DNA of 64,000 nt from Clostridium sp. M62/1 (GTDB lineage Bacteria > Bacillota > Clostridia > Lachnospirales > Lachnospiraceae), in assembly GCF_020736365.1 (NCBI RefSeq), contig NZ_CP085988.1:348501-412500 (forward strand), given 5' to 3'. Under the pieces are notes generated by a model. It saw only the letters and a program-made list of their open reading frames with translations. It was not told where the DNA came from and made no database searches. Position numbers and translations under genes: made by a program. Of the stretch, positions 31,046 to 38,498 are shown piece after piece (position 1 is the stretch's first letter; each line of letters begins with the position of its first letter).

Positions 31046-32923
31046 TTAAGCGCCCTGAGTATCTACTTCGTACACGTCGCAGACCTCATTGGGCTTGAGT
31101 TTCAGCCGGGTGGACAGGAACGCTTCAATGTCAAAAGCGTTCTTGTCGCTTGCGTCGGCTGTGTATTTGAAATTGGGGTGCTTGGTGATGTCGTACTTAT
31201 CCGAAAGGAAAGGCCGCACACCGCGCAGCTGGAGGATGCACTTGCCGCCGTCCATAACGGCAAGCTCGTCCTGGCTCATCAGACTTTTCCCCAATTTTTG
31301 ATAGTTGAGCGAGTGGGAGGTCTCCCGCCCACGGCTCTCGCCGGTGTTGTAGGTGTCGATGGTCTCTTTCCCAAGTACGGCTTCCAGCTCCTTGAGCGTA
31401 GTCGGCTCCTTGCCGCCCAGGAAAATGGAGCAGTCCATGTTGCCGATGATGGTATCGGCGTTGTCCTTGTAAATGGCTTTGAGCTGAGATTGTGCCTGCA
31501 AGACCAGACAGGCGGAGATCTCTCTGGAACGGATGGTGGCAACCAGCTTTTCCAGCCGGGGGATCTGGCCGATATTGGCCGCCTCGTCAATGAGACAGCG
31601 CACATGAACCGGCAGACGTCCGCCGTACACATCGTCCGCCTTTTCGCACAAAAGGTTGAACAGCTGGGTATAGCACATGGAGATGAGGAAGTTAAAGGAA
31701 TCGTCCGTGTCGCTCATAATGAGGAACAGGGCGGTTTTCCGGTCTCCCAGGGTGTCCAGTTCCAGCTCATCGTAGGAAGTGACCTCCCGCAGCTCGGCAA
31801 TATCGAACACAGCAAGGCGCGCGCCGCAGGAAATCAGGATGGACTTGGCTGTTTTGCCAGCCGCCAGCTTGTATTTTTTATACTGGCGGACTGCGAAATG
31901 GTTTGGCTTTTCCGCTTCCAGTGCGTCAAACATCAGGTCCACCGGGTTCTTAAATTCTTCATCGTCCTCCCGAATCTCCATGGCGTTAATGAACTCAATG
32001 AGAGTGGCAAAGTTCTGTTCCTCCACCGGGGCTTCATAGTGGATATACCCGATGAGGGCGCAGTACAAAAGCGTTTCGGCCTTGACCCAGAAATCGTCCC
32101 CGGCTTTGCCCTCGCCCTTGGTATTCGCTATTAAAGTTGTAACCAGCTTCAAAATGTCTTTTTCAGAGTGAATGTACGCAAAAGGGTTATAGTGCATGGA
32201 CTTCTTGAAGTTGATGGTATTGAGAACCTTAATGCGATACGGCTCATAGACCACTTTGCCATTTTTGTCCTTTACGGTCTCATAGACCGGATTGCCGTGT
32301 CGGTCCTTTATTGGCTGATGGTCCTTGCCCAGCTTGGGGCGCATTTTCGGTGTGCCGCGCTGGAGCATCTTGCCGCACTCCACCAGGATCGTGCCTTTCG
32401 GGTCCGTGACCACATAGGAGCTGTGCATCTGCATCAAATTCGGCTTCAACCAGAACCGGGTCTTACCGGAACCGGAGCCGCCCACGATCAGCACATTTTT
32501 ATTGCGGGCGGTCTTGGGGTCCCCGGGGCGGCTGTTCATGGTGAGCCGTTCCGTTTGGGTCAGGATGATATTGTTCTGGAACACCGGGTCCATGTAGGGG
32601 GCGATGTCGTCATGGGTTCCCCAGCGGGCCGAACCGTACTCCACATTTTTGCGGTACTTCTTGGCGTTTTTGCCTTTTACATAGACCGCCAGCCGCAGGG
32701 CCGCGCCGCAGCAGATACCCACCAGCAGGTCCAACAGGTGCAGGCTGGGCCACCAGCTTGCCAGCGCCACCGGCAGCGTGGAGAAGAACGAGAGCATTTT
32801 TGCTGAAGCGTCCGCGCCCTGTGCCATGCGCCATGCCTCCCCGAAGTTGGTGGCAAACAAGCCCATCAGGATATAGGGCAGGTTCAAAATCAGGAGCTTT
32901 TTGATGTCCAATGGCTTTTTCAT
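31046..32923 (-). CDS. VirD4-like type IV coupling protein
   Basis: ATPase of 625 residues that links the relaxase-DNA complex to the transfer channel. Two N-terminal transmembrane segments (about 8-28 and 58-82) are followed by the P-loop GGSGSGKT (148-155), VVTDPKGTI (TraG signature) and Walker B VRCLIDEAANIG. It forms an operon with PcfB (4-base ATGA overlap at its start). This coupling protein could also accept the relaxases of the nested elements. Length and motifs are complete. Confidence 0.95.
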   Translation of the reverse strand: MKKPLDIKKLLILNLPYILMGLFATNFGEAWRMAQGADASAKMLSFFSTLPVALASWWPSLHLLDLLVGICCGAALRLAVYVKGKNAKKYRKNVEYGSARWGTHDDIAPYMDPVFQNNIILTQTERLTMNSRPGDPKTARNKNVLIVGGSGSGKTRFWLKPNLMQMHSSYVVTDPKGTILVECGKMLQRGTPKMRPKLGKDHQPIKDRHGNPVYETVKDKNGKVVYEPYRIKVLNTINFKKSMHYNPFAYIHSEKDILKLVTTLIANTKGEGKAGDDFWVKAETLLYCALIGYIHYEAPVEEQNFATLIEFINAMEIREDDEEFKNPVDLMFDALEAEKPNHFAVRQYKKYKLAAGKTAKSILISCGARLAVFDIAELREVTSYDELELDTLGDRKTALFLIMSDTDDSFNFLISMCYTQLFNLLCEKADDVYGGRLPVHVRCLIDEAANIGQIPRLEKLVATIRSREISACLVLQAQSQLKAIYKDNADTIIGNMDCSIFLGGKEPTTLKELEAVLGKETIDTYNTGESRGRETSHSLNYQKLGKSLMSQDELAVMDGGKCILQLRGVRPFLSDKYDITKHPNFKYTADASDKNAFDIEAFLSTRLKLKPNEVCDVYEVDTQGA

Positions 32924-33420
32924 CGTTCCGGCCCCTCTTTCTGGCGGTGCTTTACAACGGTGTTCTTCACCAGTTCTTTGAACCGGCTGAGTTTCGCCAG
33001 CACAGACGGACGCTCTGTTTTCTCTGCTTTTTTCACCTTTTTTCCGGTGTACTCGGTGAACGCGGCAGTCAGCGCGTCCGCATCCCGGCCTTTGAAAAAG
33101 ATCAGGTACTTGGGCGGAGAACTGCTGCGGTCCTTTTTCACCGCATAGTCCACGCCGTATTTCCGGGCGATCTTCTCAAACTCCCTGATGGAGGGGTCGG
33201 TGATCTCGATGTTGGATACGCCCTGGTTCTGGCCTACCAGCTGCTTCACGGTCTGCTTGCCCTGGGGCTTCACAGGCGCGTCCCGCCTCCGCTGTTTCTC
33301 CAGCTTCTTTGCTTTCCGATGGGCCATGTACTTGGTAATGGCGGCCTTAAACAGCCGCCCGGTGAACTTTGTGCCGCTGACAATCAGGGTCAAAGTCCTG
33401 TTTTCCACTTCCTCCTGCAT
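32920..33420 (-). CDS. PcfB family (DUF3801) conjugation protein
   Basis: Protein of 166 residues starting MQEEVENRTLTLIVSGTKFT. It carries the PcfB core KIARKYGVDYAVKKDRSSSP then PKYLIFFKGRDADALTAAFT. In pCF10, PcfB interacts with the coupling protein PcfC, and the gene here likewise precedes the coupling protein with an ATGA overlap. It is probably an adaptor between relaxosome and VirD4. The tail is basic. Confidence 0.88.
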   Translation of the reverse strand: MQEEVENRTLTLIVSGTKFTGRLFKAAITKYMAHRKAKKLEKQRRRDAPVKPQGKQTVKQLVGQNQGVSNIEITDPSIREFEKIARKYGVDYAVKKDRSSSPPKYLIFFKGRDADALTAAFTEYTGKKVKKAEKTERPSVLAKLSRFKELVKNTVVKHRQKEGPER

Positions 33421-33509
33421 GGGATAACGCCTCCTTTCTGCGAAAATTTGCAGGGGTGGTGCGTTTTGCTAAGGCGGGACCACCAGCCGCCGCAGAAGAT
33501 ACCGGGTCA

Positions 33510-34256
33510 TCATATCATCAGCAGGATGCTGTCCCGCAGTCCTGCAAAGAACAGCTTGCCTTTGGGCGTCACCAGAGTATAGGACCCCAGATGCCCATGA
33601 TTGCAGTAGTCCTTGACGCAGAACAGGCCGTCATTGGCGGGTTTCGCATAGGGCAGCACATTCCCGGACGGGGCGCGGTATACAAACCGCTGTTCCAGCA
33701 GGAAGCGGATGAACCGGCGCTCCGGTACAACCAGCTCCTTGGCGGTGGTGCGGAGGTTGGTGCTGTGCTTGAGGTCGATGAACAGGTCGTAAAAGGCGGC
33801 CTTGCCCTCCAGCATGGCGTTTTCCTCCCGCAGCGCCGCATTTTTCTCACGCTCGGCCAGCAGGTCAGAGCAGAGCTTTATCATGGCCTCCGGGGAAGTA
33901 GCAACCTCCCACAGCTTTTCCCTGGTGATGTAGGCCCCGTGCTTGCGGATGGTGGGCAGCACCTCGTCAAACACCCAGCGTTCAAACCGTTCCGCAGAGG
34001 GCAGCTTGCTGTGTGTGATAAGGCGATACACATCACCTTCGGGGATAAAAGTCATATCTATGCTGCACTCAGGGTTCTGAGGATGAGGTACGCCCCGTTT
34101 TAGGGCGTACCGGCAATGGCTGTTGACGGCATTTCTGGGTTTTGCATATCCCAAAGCCGTTGCAATATCCAAACCACAGAACAGGTACTTGCCGTTTTCT
34201 TCGATGACACGGATGCTTCCAAACTCCGGGTTCTTGAAAATTTCCATCTGGTTCAT
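33510..34256 (-). CDS. Phage-type antirepressor (BRO N-terminal and ANT C-terminal domains)
   Basis: Protein of 248 residues. The N-terminal Bro domain (about 5-105) reads FGSIRVIEENGKYLFCGLDI then ERWVFDEVLPTIRKHGAYI. The C-terminal ANT/KilAC domain (about 140-245) reads TTAKELVVPERRFIRFLLEQ then YTLVTPKGKLFFAGLR. Antirepressors relieve lysogenic repression in phages; in ICEs of this type they are thought to influence transfer gene control. It lies between DUF6017 and PcfB with short gaps, so it is part of the ICE operon. Confidence 0.9.
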   Translation of the reverse strand: MNQMEIFKNPEFGSIRVIEENGKYLFCGLDIATALGYAKPRNAVNSHCRYALKRGVPHPQNPECSIDMTFIPEGDVYRLITHSKLPSAERFERWVFDEVLPTIRKHGAYITREKLWEVATSPEAMIKLCSDLLAEREKNAALREENAMLEGKAAFYDLFIDLKHSTNLRTTAKELVVPERRFIRFLLEQRFVYRAPSGNVLPYAKPANDGLFCVKDYCNHGHLGSYTLVTPKGKLFFAGLRDSILLMI

Positions 34257-34289
34257 GTTGTGCCTCCTTTGGCATAAGAAAAGGCGGCC

Positions 34290-35195
34290 TTACCAGCCGC
34301 CAGCGTTCATGTCGTGATTTACCTGTGCAGTATAGCTGTTGCTCATGGTCGATGGCGCGTTAAACAGCACCGTCAGCAGATATTGCTTGATATTCCGCAC
34401 CTCGGTGGTGTTCTTGTGCAGGCAGTCCATGACAAACTCAATGTGCGAGCTGTCCAGCTTCAAAAATCGGGAACGCACCACCTCATGGGGGAAGTCGGCC
34501 CCGGCAATCCTTGTGGTTTTGCGCTTGGCGCAGACGGTCTCTACCATCAGCTCCACAATCTCGTCCAGCTCATCCTGATAAAGTCCGGCCCGCTGTTTGA
34601 GATAGTCGTACTCAATGTTCTCCAGAATCAATTCCCGATAACTCTCTATCTCGGAGACAGACATCGCATCTCTTCCTTTCCGTTCCGGCGGTGCTGCCGC
34701 CGTTTTCTCCCGGAAGGGAATGGAATCGGTACTTGATACGTCTGTAATTGATTGGTCTGTAATTACTTGATCTATATTTATTTGCATTGGATTTTCCGGC
34801 GACGGTTTTTCCGCTGACGGATGATCCGTCGTCGGACTTCCCGACAACGGTTTTTCCAACAACGGTTTTGAGGGAGAAGGCCCTTCCTTTTCCTCCGCAG
34901 TAACCGGACGCTCATGGATCACATATTCATTGGCTCCAAATTTACCGCCTGCATCGGTGGTCTGGTGGCGGTTGATGTATCCGGCCTTCTCTAACTCATT
35001 GACTGCGGACCGGATTGCGTCCTTGCTCTCCCGGTTGATGACAGCCAGACCGGTCAGAGTATAATCCCAATCCTCTGGCAGAGACAGCATCTGGGACAAC
35101 AGGCCCTTAGCTTTCAGGCTCAGGGATTTATCCCGCAGGTGATAGTTGCTCATAATGGTATATCCCTGCGTCCGTTCTACGCGAAAAACAGCCAT
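34290..35195 (-). CDS. DUF6017 / replication initiator-like helix-turn-helix protein
   Basis: Protein of 301 residues. The N-terminal winged helix (MAVFRVERTQGYTIMSNYHL then SLSLKAKGLLSQMLSLPEDW and INRESKDAIRSAVNELEKAG) is shared with RepA-like initiators. A Pro/Ser-rich linker carries an oddly repetitive stretch (PSPSKPLLEKPLSGSPTTDH). The C-terminal domain (about 190-285) is DUF6017-like. ATG 35,195 is chosen for its GGAAGGAGTG site. It probably acts in replication or regulation of the ICE. Confidence 0.85.
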   Translation of the reverse strand: MAVFRVERTQGYTIMSNYHLRDKSLSLKAKGLLSQMLSLPEDWDYTLTGLAVINRESKDAIRSAVNELEKAGYINRHQTTDAGGKFGANEYVIHERPVTAEEKEGPSPSKPLLEKPLSGSPTTDHPSAEKPSPENPMQINIDQVITDQSITDVSSTDSIPFREKTAAAPPERKGRDAMSVSEIESYRELILENIEYDYLKQRAGLYQDELDEIVELMVETVCAKRKTTRIAGADFPHEVVRSRFLKLDSSHIEFVMDCLHKNTTEVRNIKQYLLTVLFNAPSTMSNSYTAQVNHDMNAGGW

Positions 35196-35234
35196 TGACT
35201 TCACTCCTTCCAAATTTCTCAGGGTATGAAAAAA

Positions 35235-35262
35235 GCCACAATCCTGTAAAAAGAATTGTGGC
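35235..35262 (-). terminator. Rho-independent terminator between the 64-residue gene and DUF6017
   Basis: Stem gccacaat / attgtggc with a TTTTTTC run on the minus strand. It lies 3 bp from the stop of the 64-residue gene. Confidence 0.85.
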
Positions 35263-35264
35263 AG

Positions 35265-35459
35265 TTACTTTTTTTCGTGTTTTCTTGCGTGAAACCAAAA
35301 CCCTGGTCTTTGCGGCCTCGGTTTGAAAAATGGTTCCGAATCCTGAGAAAATGGGAGGGTCTGCAACACGCGGTCAATCTCCGCGGATTCCATATCATGC
35401 TGGGAACTGTAATCCTCTCGGATGGCTTCCCGGATTTCCTTAACAGTACACATATTCAT
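35265..35459 (-). CDS. Small hypothetical ICE protein
   Basis: Protein of 64 residues: MNMCTVKEIREAIREDYSSQ then an acidic middle and a basic, aromatic tail RPQRPGFWFHARKHEKK. No family is recognised. It has a GAAAGGAATG ribosome site and ends right before a strong terminator, so it is the last gene of the ParA-ParB transcript. The real status is likely but unproven. Confidence 0.55.
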   Translation of the reverse strand: MNMCTVKEIREAIREDYSSQHDMESAEIDRVLQTLPFSQDSEPFFKPRPQRPGFWFHARKHEKK

Positions 35460-35486
35460 TCCTTTCCTTTCGTGGTAGTGGCAGGT

Positions 35487-35762
35487 TTACGGGTGGCGGC
35501 GGCGCTTGTCCGGCTTGAAGTCGAGGACATGGCCCTCGATCACACGGGCATACCGCTTGATTTTGATTTCCCGGCGCTGCTGGCTGAGAAGGGCGGCCTG
35601 ATACCCGGCCTCCGTGAGAAACAGCCGCATTTCATCGCCGGGGCTGCCGCAGGCACAGGAACGCAGAACGGAAAACTCGATCATCCAGCGAGTGTTATCC
35701 TGAAAACGCTCCACGTCCAGAATGTTGTGTCCTTTCAGCTCACGGGCTGAAATATCCCTCAT
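35487..35762 (-). CDS. Hypothetical ICE protein downstream of ParB
   Basis: Protein of 91 residues starting MRDISARELKGHNILDVERF. It contains SVLRSCACGSPGDEMRLFLT and a very basic end. I do not recognise its family. It begins 12 nt after the ParB stop with a GAAAGGAGCCGCC ribosome site, so it belongs to the partition operon of the ICE. Confidence 0.65.
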   Translation of the reverse strand: MRDISARELKGHNILDVERFQDNTRWMIEFSVLRSCACGSPGDEMRLFLTEAGYQAALLSQQRREIKIKRYARVIEGHVLDFKPDKRRRHP

Positions 35763-35774
35763 AGGCGGCTCCTT

Positions 35775-36710
35775 TCATCGTTCCTGGTCTTTCTGGCGCT
35801 TTTTCTGCCACCCCTCCAGCAGCTTGATGATGGTCTCCTGCATCCGCTGGGGCGTGTAGCTCTTGGGGAAATACTTCCGCAGGATGTCGGCAGAAAGGGT
35901 CACTTTGTCGAGATCGCTTTTCTTTTCCTCGCCCATGATGACACGCATCATATCGAGGGTCAGATGCCCCTCCTGGCTGTATTTCTTGAGCCGCTGGGCC
36001 TGGGAGAGAGAGGGAGTGGCCTGCTCACTGTCCATCGCGTCCAGGAGCTGCACCTGTTCCTCTTTTTTGAGGAAAGACAGCTCATAAGCCGGATTGAAGG
36101 CGATTTTCTTTTCATCCACCATATCCAGCAGTTTGGGAATAAGCTCCGTCAGACGGATATAGCGTTGAATTTGATTTCGGCTCTGACCAACTTGCTCGGC
36201 CAAAATATCCCGCGACTTCTTTCCATCTGACTTGTGCCCAACTTGGGCACAAGTTAAATCGGACCGTTCCCCCTGGTGCTTCATGGCTTCCAGCTTCATC
36301 TTGTAGGCAAAGGCCCTCTCGCTGGGGAGCAGGCTTTCCCGCTGGAGGTTACTGTCCACCATGATGATGGTGGCGGCATCATCGTCCAGGTCGCGGACAA
36401 TAACCGGCATGGTTTCTTTTCCGGCCAGTTCACTGGCCCGGTGCCGCCGGTGTCCAGCGACCAGCTCATAACCTCCGTTGAGGTCCGGGCGGGCAATCGC
36501 AGGGACCAATACACCGTACTGCCGCACACTGTCAACGGTCTCCATCATGGCCTCGTCATCCTTGACTTTAAAGGGGTGGTCCTTAAACGGGTGCAGCTCA
36601 GACAGCGGAATTTCCAGCACCTTTTCCCGCTGGGCATCGGCGCGGCTTTCTTCGGTGGAGAACAGATCATCTACTGAGGCCAGCTCTACTTTTTTCGCGC
36701 TGCTTTTCAA
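35775..36710 (-). CDS. parB: ICE ParB/Spo0J-like partition protein
   Basis: Protein of 311 residues. The ParB N-terminal domain has LHPFKDHPFKVKDDEAMMET, the CTP-site motif GHRRHRASELAGK and NLQRESLLPSERAFAYKMKL. The central helix-turn-helix (SRDILAEQVGQSRNQIQRYI) follows. It overlaps ParA by 44 bases. It would segregate or stabilise the ICE when it is excised or replicating. It is distinct from the chromosomal ParB at 39,983-41,077. Confidence 0.93.
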   Translation of the reverse strand: MKSSAKKVELASVDDLFSTEESRADAQREKVLEIPLSELHPFKDHPFKVKDDEAMMETVDSVRQYGVLVPAIARPDLNGGYELVAGHRRHRASELAGKETMPVIVRDLDDDAATIIMVDSNLQRESLLPSERAFAYKMKLEAMKHQGERSDLTCAQVGHKSDGKKSRDILAEQVGQSRNQIQRYIRLTELIPKLLDMVDEKKIAFNPAYELSFLKKEEQVQLLDAMDSEQATPSLSQAQRLKKYSQEGHLTLDMMRVIMGEEKKSDLDKVTLSADILRKYFPKSYTPQRMQETIIKLLEGWQKKRQKDQER

Positions 36711-37488
36711 GTTTCATCACCTCCTGGGTCAGATTTTTGTACCCCTCGGCCACCTTGCCTTTGGGATCATGGGCAAAAATGCTCTTGCCCTCGGCACTGG
36801 CTTCCTTTGCCTTGACAGACGGGGGAATCTCGGTGCCGAAAACTTTGATTTTACTGCCGTAGGTGTCCCGCAGCAGGGTAGCGATCTCCTTGGCAAAGTT
36901 GGTGCGGTTATCCACCATCGTCAGTAATATGCCGTCGATCTGGAGCTTGGGGTTGATCTGCCGCTTTACCTTATGGACCGTCTGGAGCAGCTGTTCCAGA
37001 CCCTTGGCGGGCAGATACTCCGCCTGGACGGGGATTATGACCCTGTTGGCGGCGGCCAGGGCGTTGACCGTGAGCATACCCAGGGAGGGCTGACAGTCAA
37101 TGAGGATATGGGAATACTGCCCCTTTACGGTGTCCAGATACTGCCGCAGGATGGTCTCTCGGCTCATGGCGTTCACCAGGGAGACCTCCATGCCGGAGAG
37201 CTGGATGTCAGCAGGCATCAGGTCAACGCCTTCCGGGTGGTGCAGGATACCCTCACCGGGGCGCATCGGCTCATCCATCAGGATACGGCCCATGGCGTCG
37301 GACAGGGTAAAGGGCAGCTTGTCCGGCTGGGGGTGGCCCAGGCTGATGGTCAGGCTGCCCTGCGGGTCCCCATCAATCAGCAGCACCTTTCGTCCGGCCC
37401 GCGCCAGCCCAATCCCCAGGTTGGCGCAGGTGGTTGTCTTGCCAACGCCGCCTTTCTGGTTGGCGATGGCGATGATTTCTGTTTTCAA
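36667..37488 (-). CDS. parA: ICE ParA/Soj-like ATPase
   Basis: ATPase of 273 residues with the deviant Walker A ANQKGGVGKTTT near the start, LIDGDPQGSLT (Walker A') and LIDCQPSLGMLTVNAL (Walker B). It should drive ICE partition with ParB. I chose the TTG at 37,488 (GGAGG 7 nt upstream), giving (M)KTEIIAIANQKGG; upstream in-frame sequence runs through a hairpin. Two hairpins lie upstream in its leader (37,513-37,584). Confidence 0.92.
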   Translation of the reverse strand: MKTEIIAIANQKGGVGKTTTCANLGIGLARAGRKVLLIDGDPQGSLTISLGHPQPDKLPFTLSDAMGRILMDEPMRPGEGILHHPEGVDLMPADIQLSGMEVSLVNAMSRETILRQYLDTVKGQYSHILIDCQPSLGMLTVNALAAANRVIIPVQAEYLPAKGLEQLLQTVHKVKRQINPKLQIDGILLTMVDNRTNFAKEIATLLRDTYGSKIKVFGTEIPPSVKAKEASAEGKSIFAHDPKGKVAEGYKNLTQEVMKLEKQREKSRAGLSR

Positions 37489-37512
37489 CTGGAATCCTCC
37501 TTCCATAAAAAA

Positions 37513-37540
37513 TAGCTGCTCATCATGTAATGAACAGCTA
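37513..37540 (-). terminator. Leader hairpin upstream of ICE parA
   Basis: Stem tagctgctcat / atgaacagcta (one mismatch), followed by TTTTTTATGG on the minus strand. It sits within 30 nt of the parA ribosome site, so it would attenuate parA transcription rather than end an upstream gene. Confidence 0.6.
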
Positions 37541-37557
37541 TGTACGGGCATGAAAAA

Positions 37558-37584
37558 AGCCGCTTAGAAAAATTCTAAACGGCT
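37558..37584 (-). terminator. Rho-independent terminator upstream of ICE parA
   Basis: Stem agccgcttagaa / ttctaaacggct (one mismatch) with TTTTTTCATG following on the minus strand. Together with the next hairpin it forms tandem attenuators before parA. Confidence 0.65.
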
Positions 37585-37643
37585 GAATATGTACTATATT
37601 TATTTTTCTTTAGAACGCTTGAACTGAGAACAGCCACCTTTTC

Positions 37644-37814
37644 AATTAGCAGGAAAACTAGCCCGATTTTGACCCCAATTAGCAAGATGCCCCATTTTCT
37701 TAGCAAAATCTCTCTTTTTTCTGCTAAGAATTAGCTGGCTAATTTGGGCAACTGGTTTGAGTTCAACTGCTCTATTTGCGCTGATTTGATTAGCAAGTTC
37801 ACAATTTGCTAATC
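37644..37814. repeat. TTAGCAA iterons at the ICE end
   Basis: Repeated attagca(a/g) units in both orientations at about 37,644, 37,678, 37,699, 37,722 (inverted), 37,730-37,741, 37,788 and 37,805 (inverted). The last two form a dyad, gattagcaa...tttgctaatc. They lie between ICE parA and the tRNA end. They could be ParB centromere sites, an origin, or integrase/excisionase arm sites. Confidence 0.65.
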
Positions 37815-37856
37815 GGGTTTTGGCTCAAAGTTCAATTTCTTTTGGGTATAAGAAAA

Positions 37857-37889
37857 GCCCGAAAGCCTTGATTTACAAGGGTTTCGGGC
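37857..37889. terminator. Bidirectional terminator next to tRNA-Arg
   Basis: Stem gcccgaaagccttg / caagggtttcgggc with one mismatch and T-rich flank on the minus strand (TTTTCTT). It lies 10 bp beyond the tRNA 3' end and ends the tRNA transcript at the ICE border. Confidence 0.8.
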
Positions 37890-37898
37890 GTTGTTAGC

Positions 37899-37975
37899 TG
37901 GCGTCCCTGGGCAGATTCGAACTGCCGGCCTTTCGCTTAGGAGGCGAACGCTCTATCCTGCTGAGCTACAGAGAC
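37899..37975 (-). tRNA. tRNA-Arg (anticodon CCT)
   Basis: On the minus strand: acceptor GTCTCTG pairing with CAGGGAC, D-arm GCTCAGCAGGATAGAGC, anticodon stem TTCGC / GCGAA with loop CTCCTAA, T-arm GGCAGTTCGAATCTGCC, discriminator G and encoded CCA (complement of 37,899-37,901). All stems pair. The anticodon CCT reads AGG. It marks the ICE/chromosome border. Confidence 0.96.
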
Positions 37976-38038
37976 ATCTATATAGTATTTACTTTTTGAC
38001 TAACACCTTTTGTATCGAGTTGATTGTTATAACGCCAC

Positions 38039-38078
38039 CTTAGGAGGCGTGTGCTCTATCCTGCTGAGCTACTGAGAC
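38039..38078 (-). repeat. tRNA-Arg 5'-half copy 1
   Basis: Minus strand GTCTCAGTAGCTCAGCAGGA then TAGAGC, stem CACGC and loop CTCCTAAG. It matches the 5' half of the intact tRNA-Arg; the 3' half has decayed (no pairing acceptor). Confidence 0.8.
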
Positions 38079-38130
38079 ATTTGAATAAATATGAACTTGT
38101 ATTCCTAATTTAGACTCGAACCATCTACCG

Positions 38131-38170
38131 CTTAGGAGGCGGTCGCTCTATCCTGCTGAGCTACGCAGAC
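38131..38170 (-). repeat. tRNA-Arg 5'-half copy 2
   Basis: Minus strand GTCTGCGTAGCTCAGCAGGA then TAGAGC, anticodon stem ACCGC-CTCCTAA-GCGGT intact, and a GGTTCGAGTC remnant of a T-arm. The acceptor 3' strand is missing. It starts 92 bp from copy 1. Confidence 0.8.
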
Positions 38171-38222
38171 GTATATAAAATTTTTCGGATGGTGCCTGCC
38201 AAAAAGGGAACACTTTAGGTTC

Positions 38223-38262
38223 TCTTAGGAGGCGAACGCTCTATCCTGCTGAGCTACAGAAA
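38223..38262 (-). repeat. tRNA-Arg 5'-half copy 3
   Basis: Minus strand GTTTCTGTAGCTCAGCAGGA then TAGAGCG-TTCGC-CTCCTAAG, nearly identical to the intact tRNA 5' half (one change), followed by unrelated sequence. It starts 92 bp from copy 2. Confidence 0.8.
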
Positions 38263-38406
38263 CTTATTATTTATGCTGATTAATTAAACCAGCTTACTTA
38301 TTATAAATGATCCGTCCCATAAAAGTCAAGCACAATTTTGATTTTGCCTGTTTTTTCAAACATTTTCCGGCAAATATCCTATCAAAAATGGGATGTCTCC
38401 CACTTT

Positions 38407-38422
38407 TGTTCCACGTGAAACA
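38407..38422. other. parS: parS site
   Basis: TGTTCCACGTGAAACA, one change from the ParB/Spo0J consensus TGTTTCACGTGAAACA. Confidence 0.85.
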
Positions 38423-38498
38423 TCCCATCTCTGCTATGCTTACTAAAAGTCAGTATTTTTCTCTTCTCTGTACGGTCTCTGTCTGCTTTGGCCTGAAT

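Larger units (their letters stand above)
1..37898. mobile_element. Integrative conjugative element (Tn1549/CTn2-like), right portion
   Basis: All backbone genes lie on the minus strand: VirB4, PrgI, MT-A70 methylase, TrbL-like, Maff2, VirD4, PcfB, antirepressor, DUF6017, ParB and ParA. This set and order are typical of Tn1549/CTn2-like ICEs of gut Clostridia. The visible part stops at the 3' end of a tRNA-Arg(CCT) gene at 37,899, with chromosomal genes beyond. The other end, with the integrase and the ICE's own relaxase, lies left of base 1. The backbone is GC-rich, unlike the AT-rich cargo at 11.6-18.5 kb and 29.6-30.7 kb. The boundary at the tRNA is inferred from position; a duplicated tRNA 3' end at the far end could not be checked. 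Confidence 0.8.

Noticed and set aside
30840..31049. Plus-strand frame between Maff2 and VirD4
   Set aside because: It covers a minus-strand terminator hairpin and lacks a ribosome site and domain.
37936..38262. Regular repeats resembling a CRISPR array
   Set aside because: Repeats are 40-bp tRNA-Arg halves with only four copies, spacers are not uniform in the first interval, and no cas genes are present.
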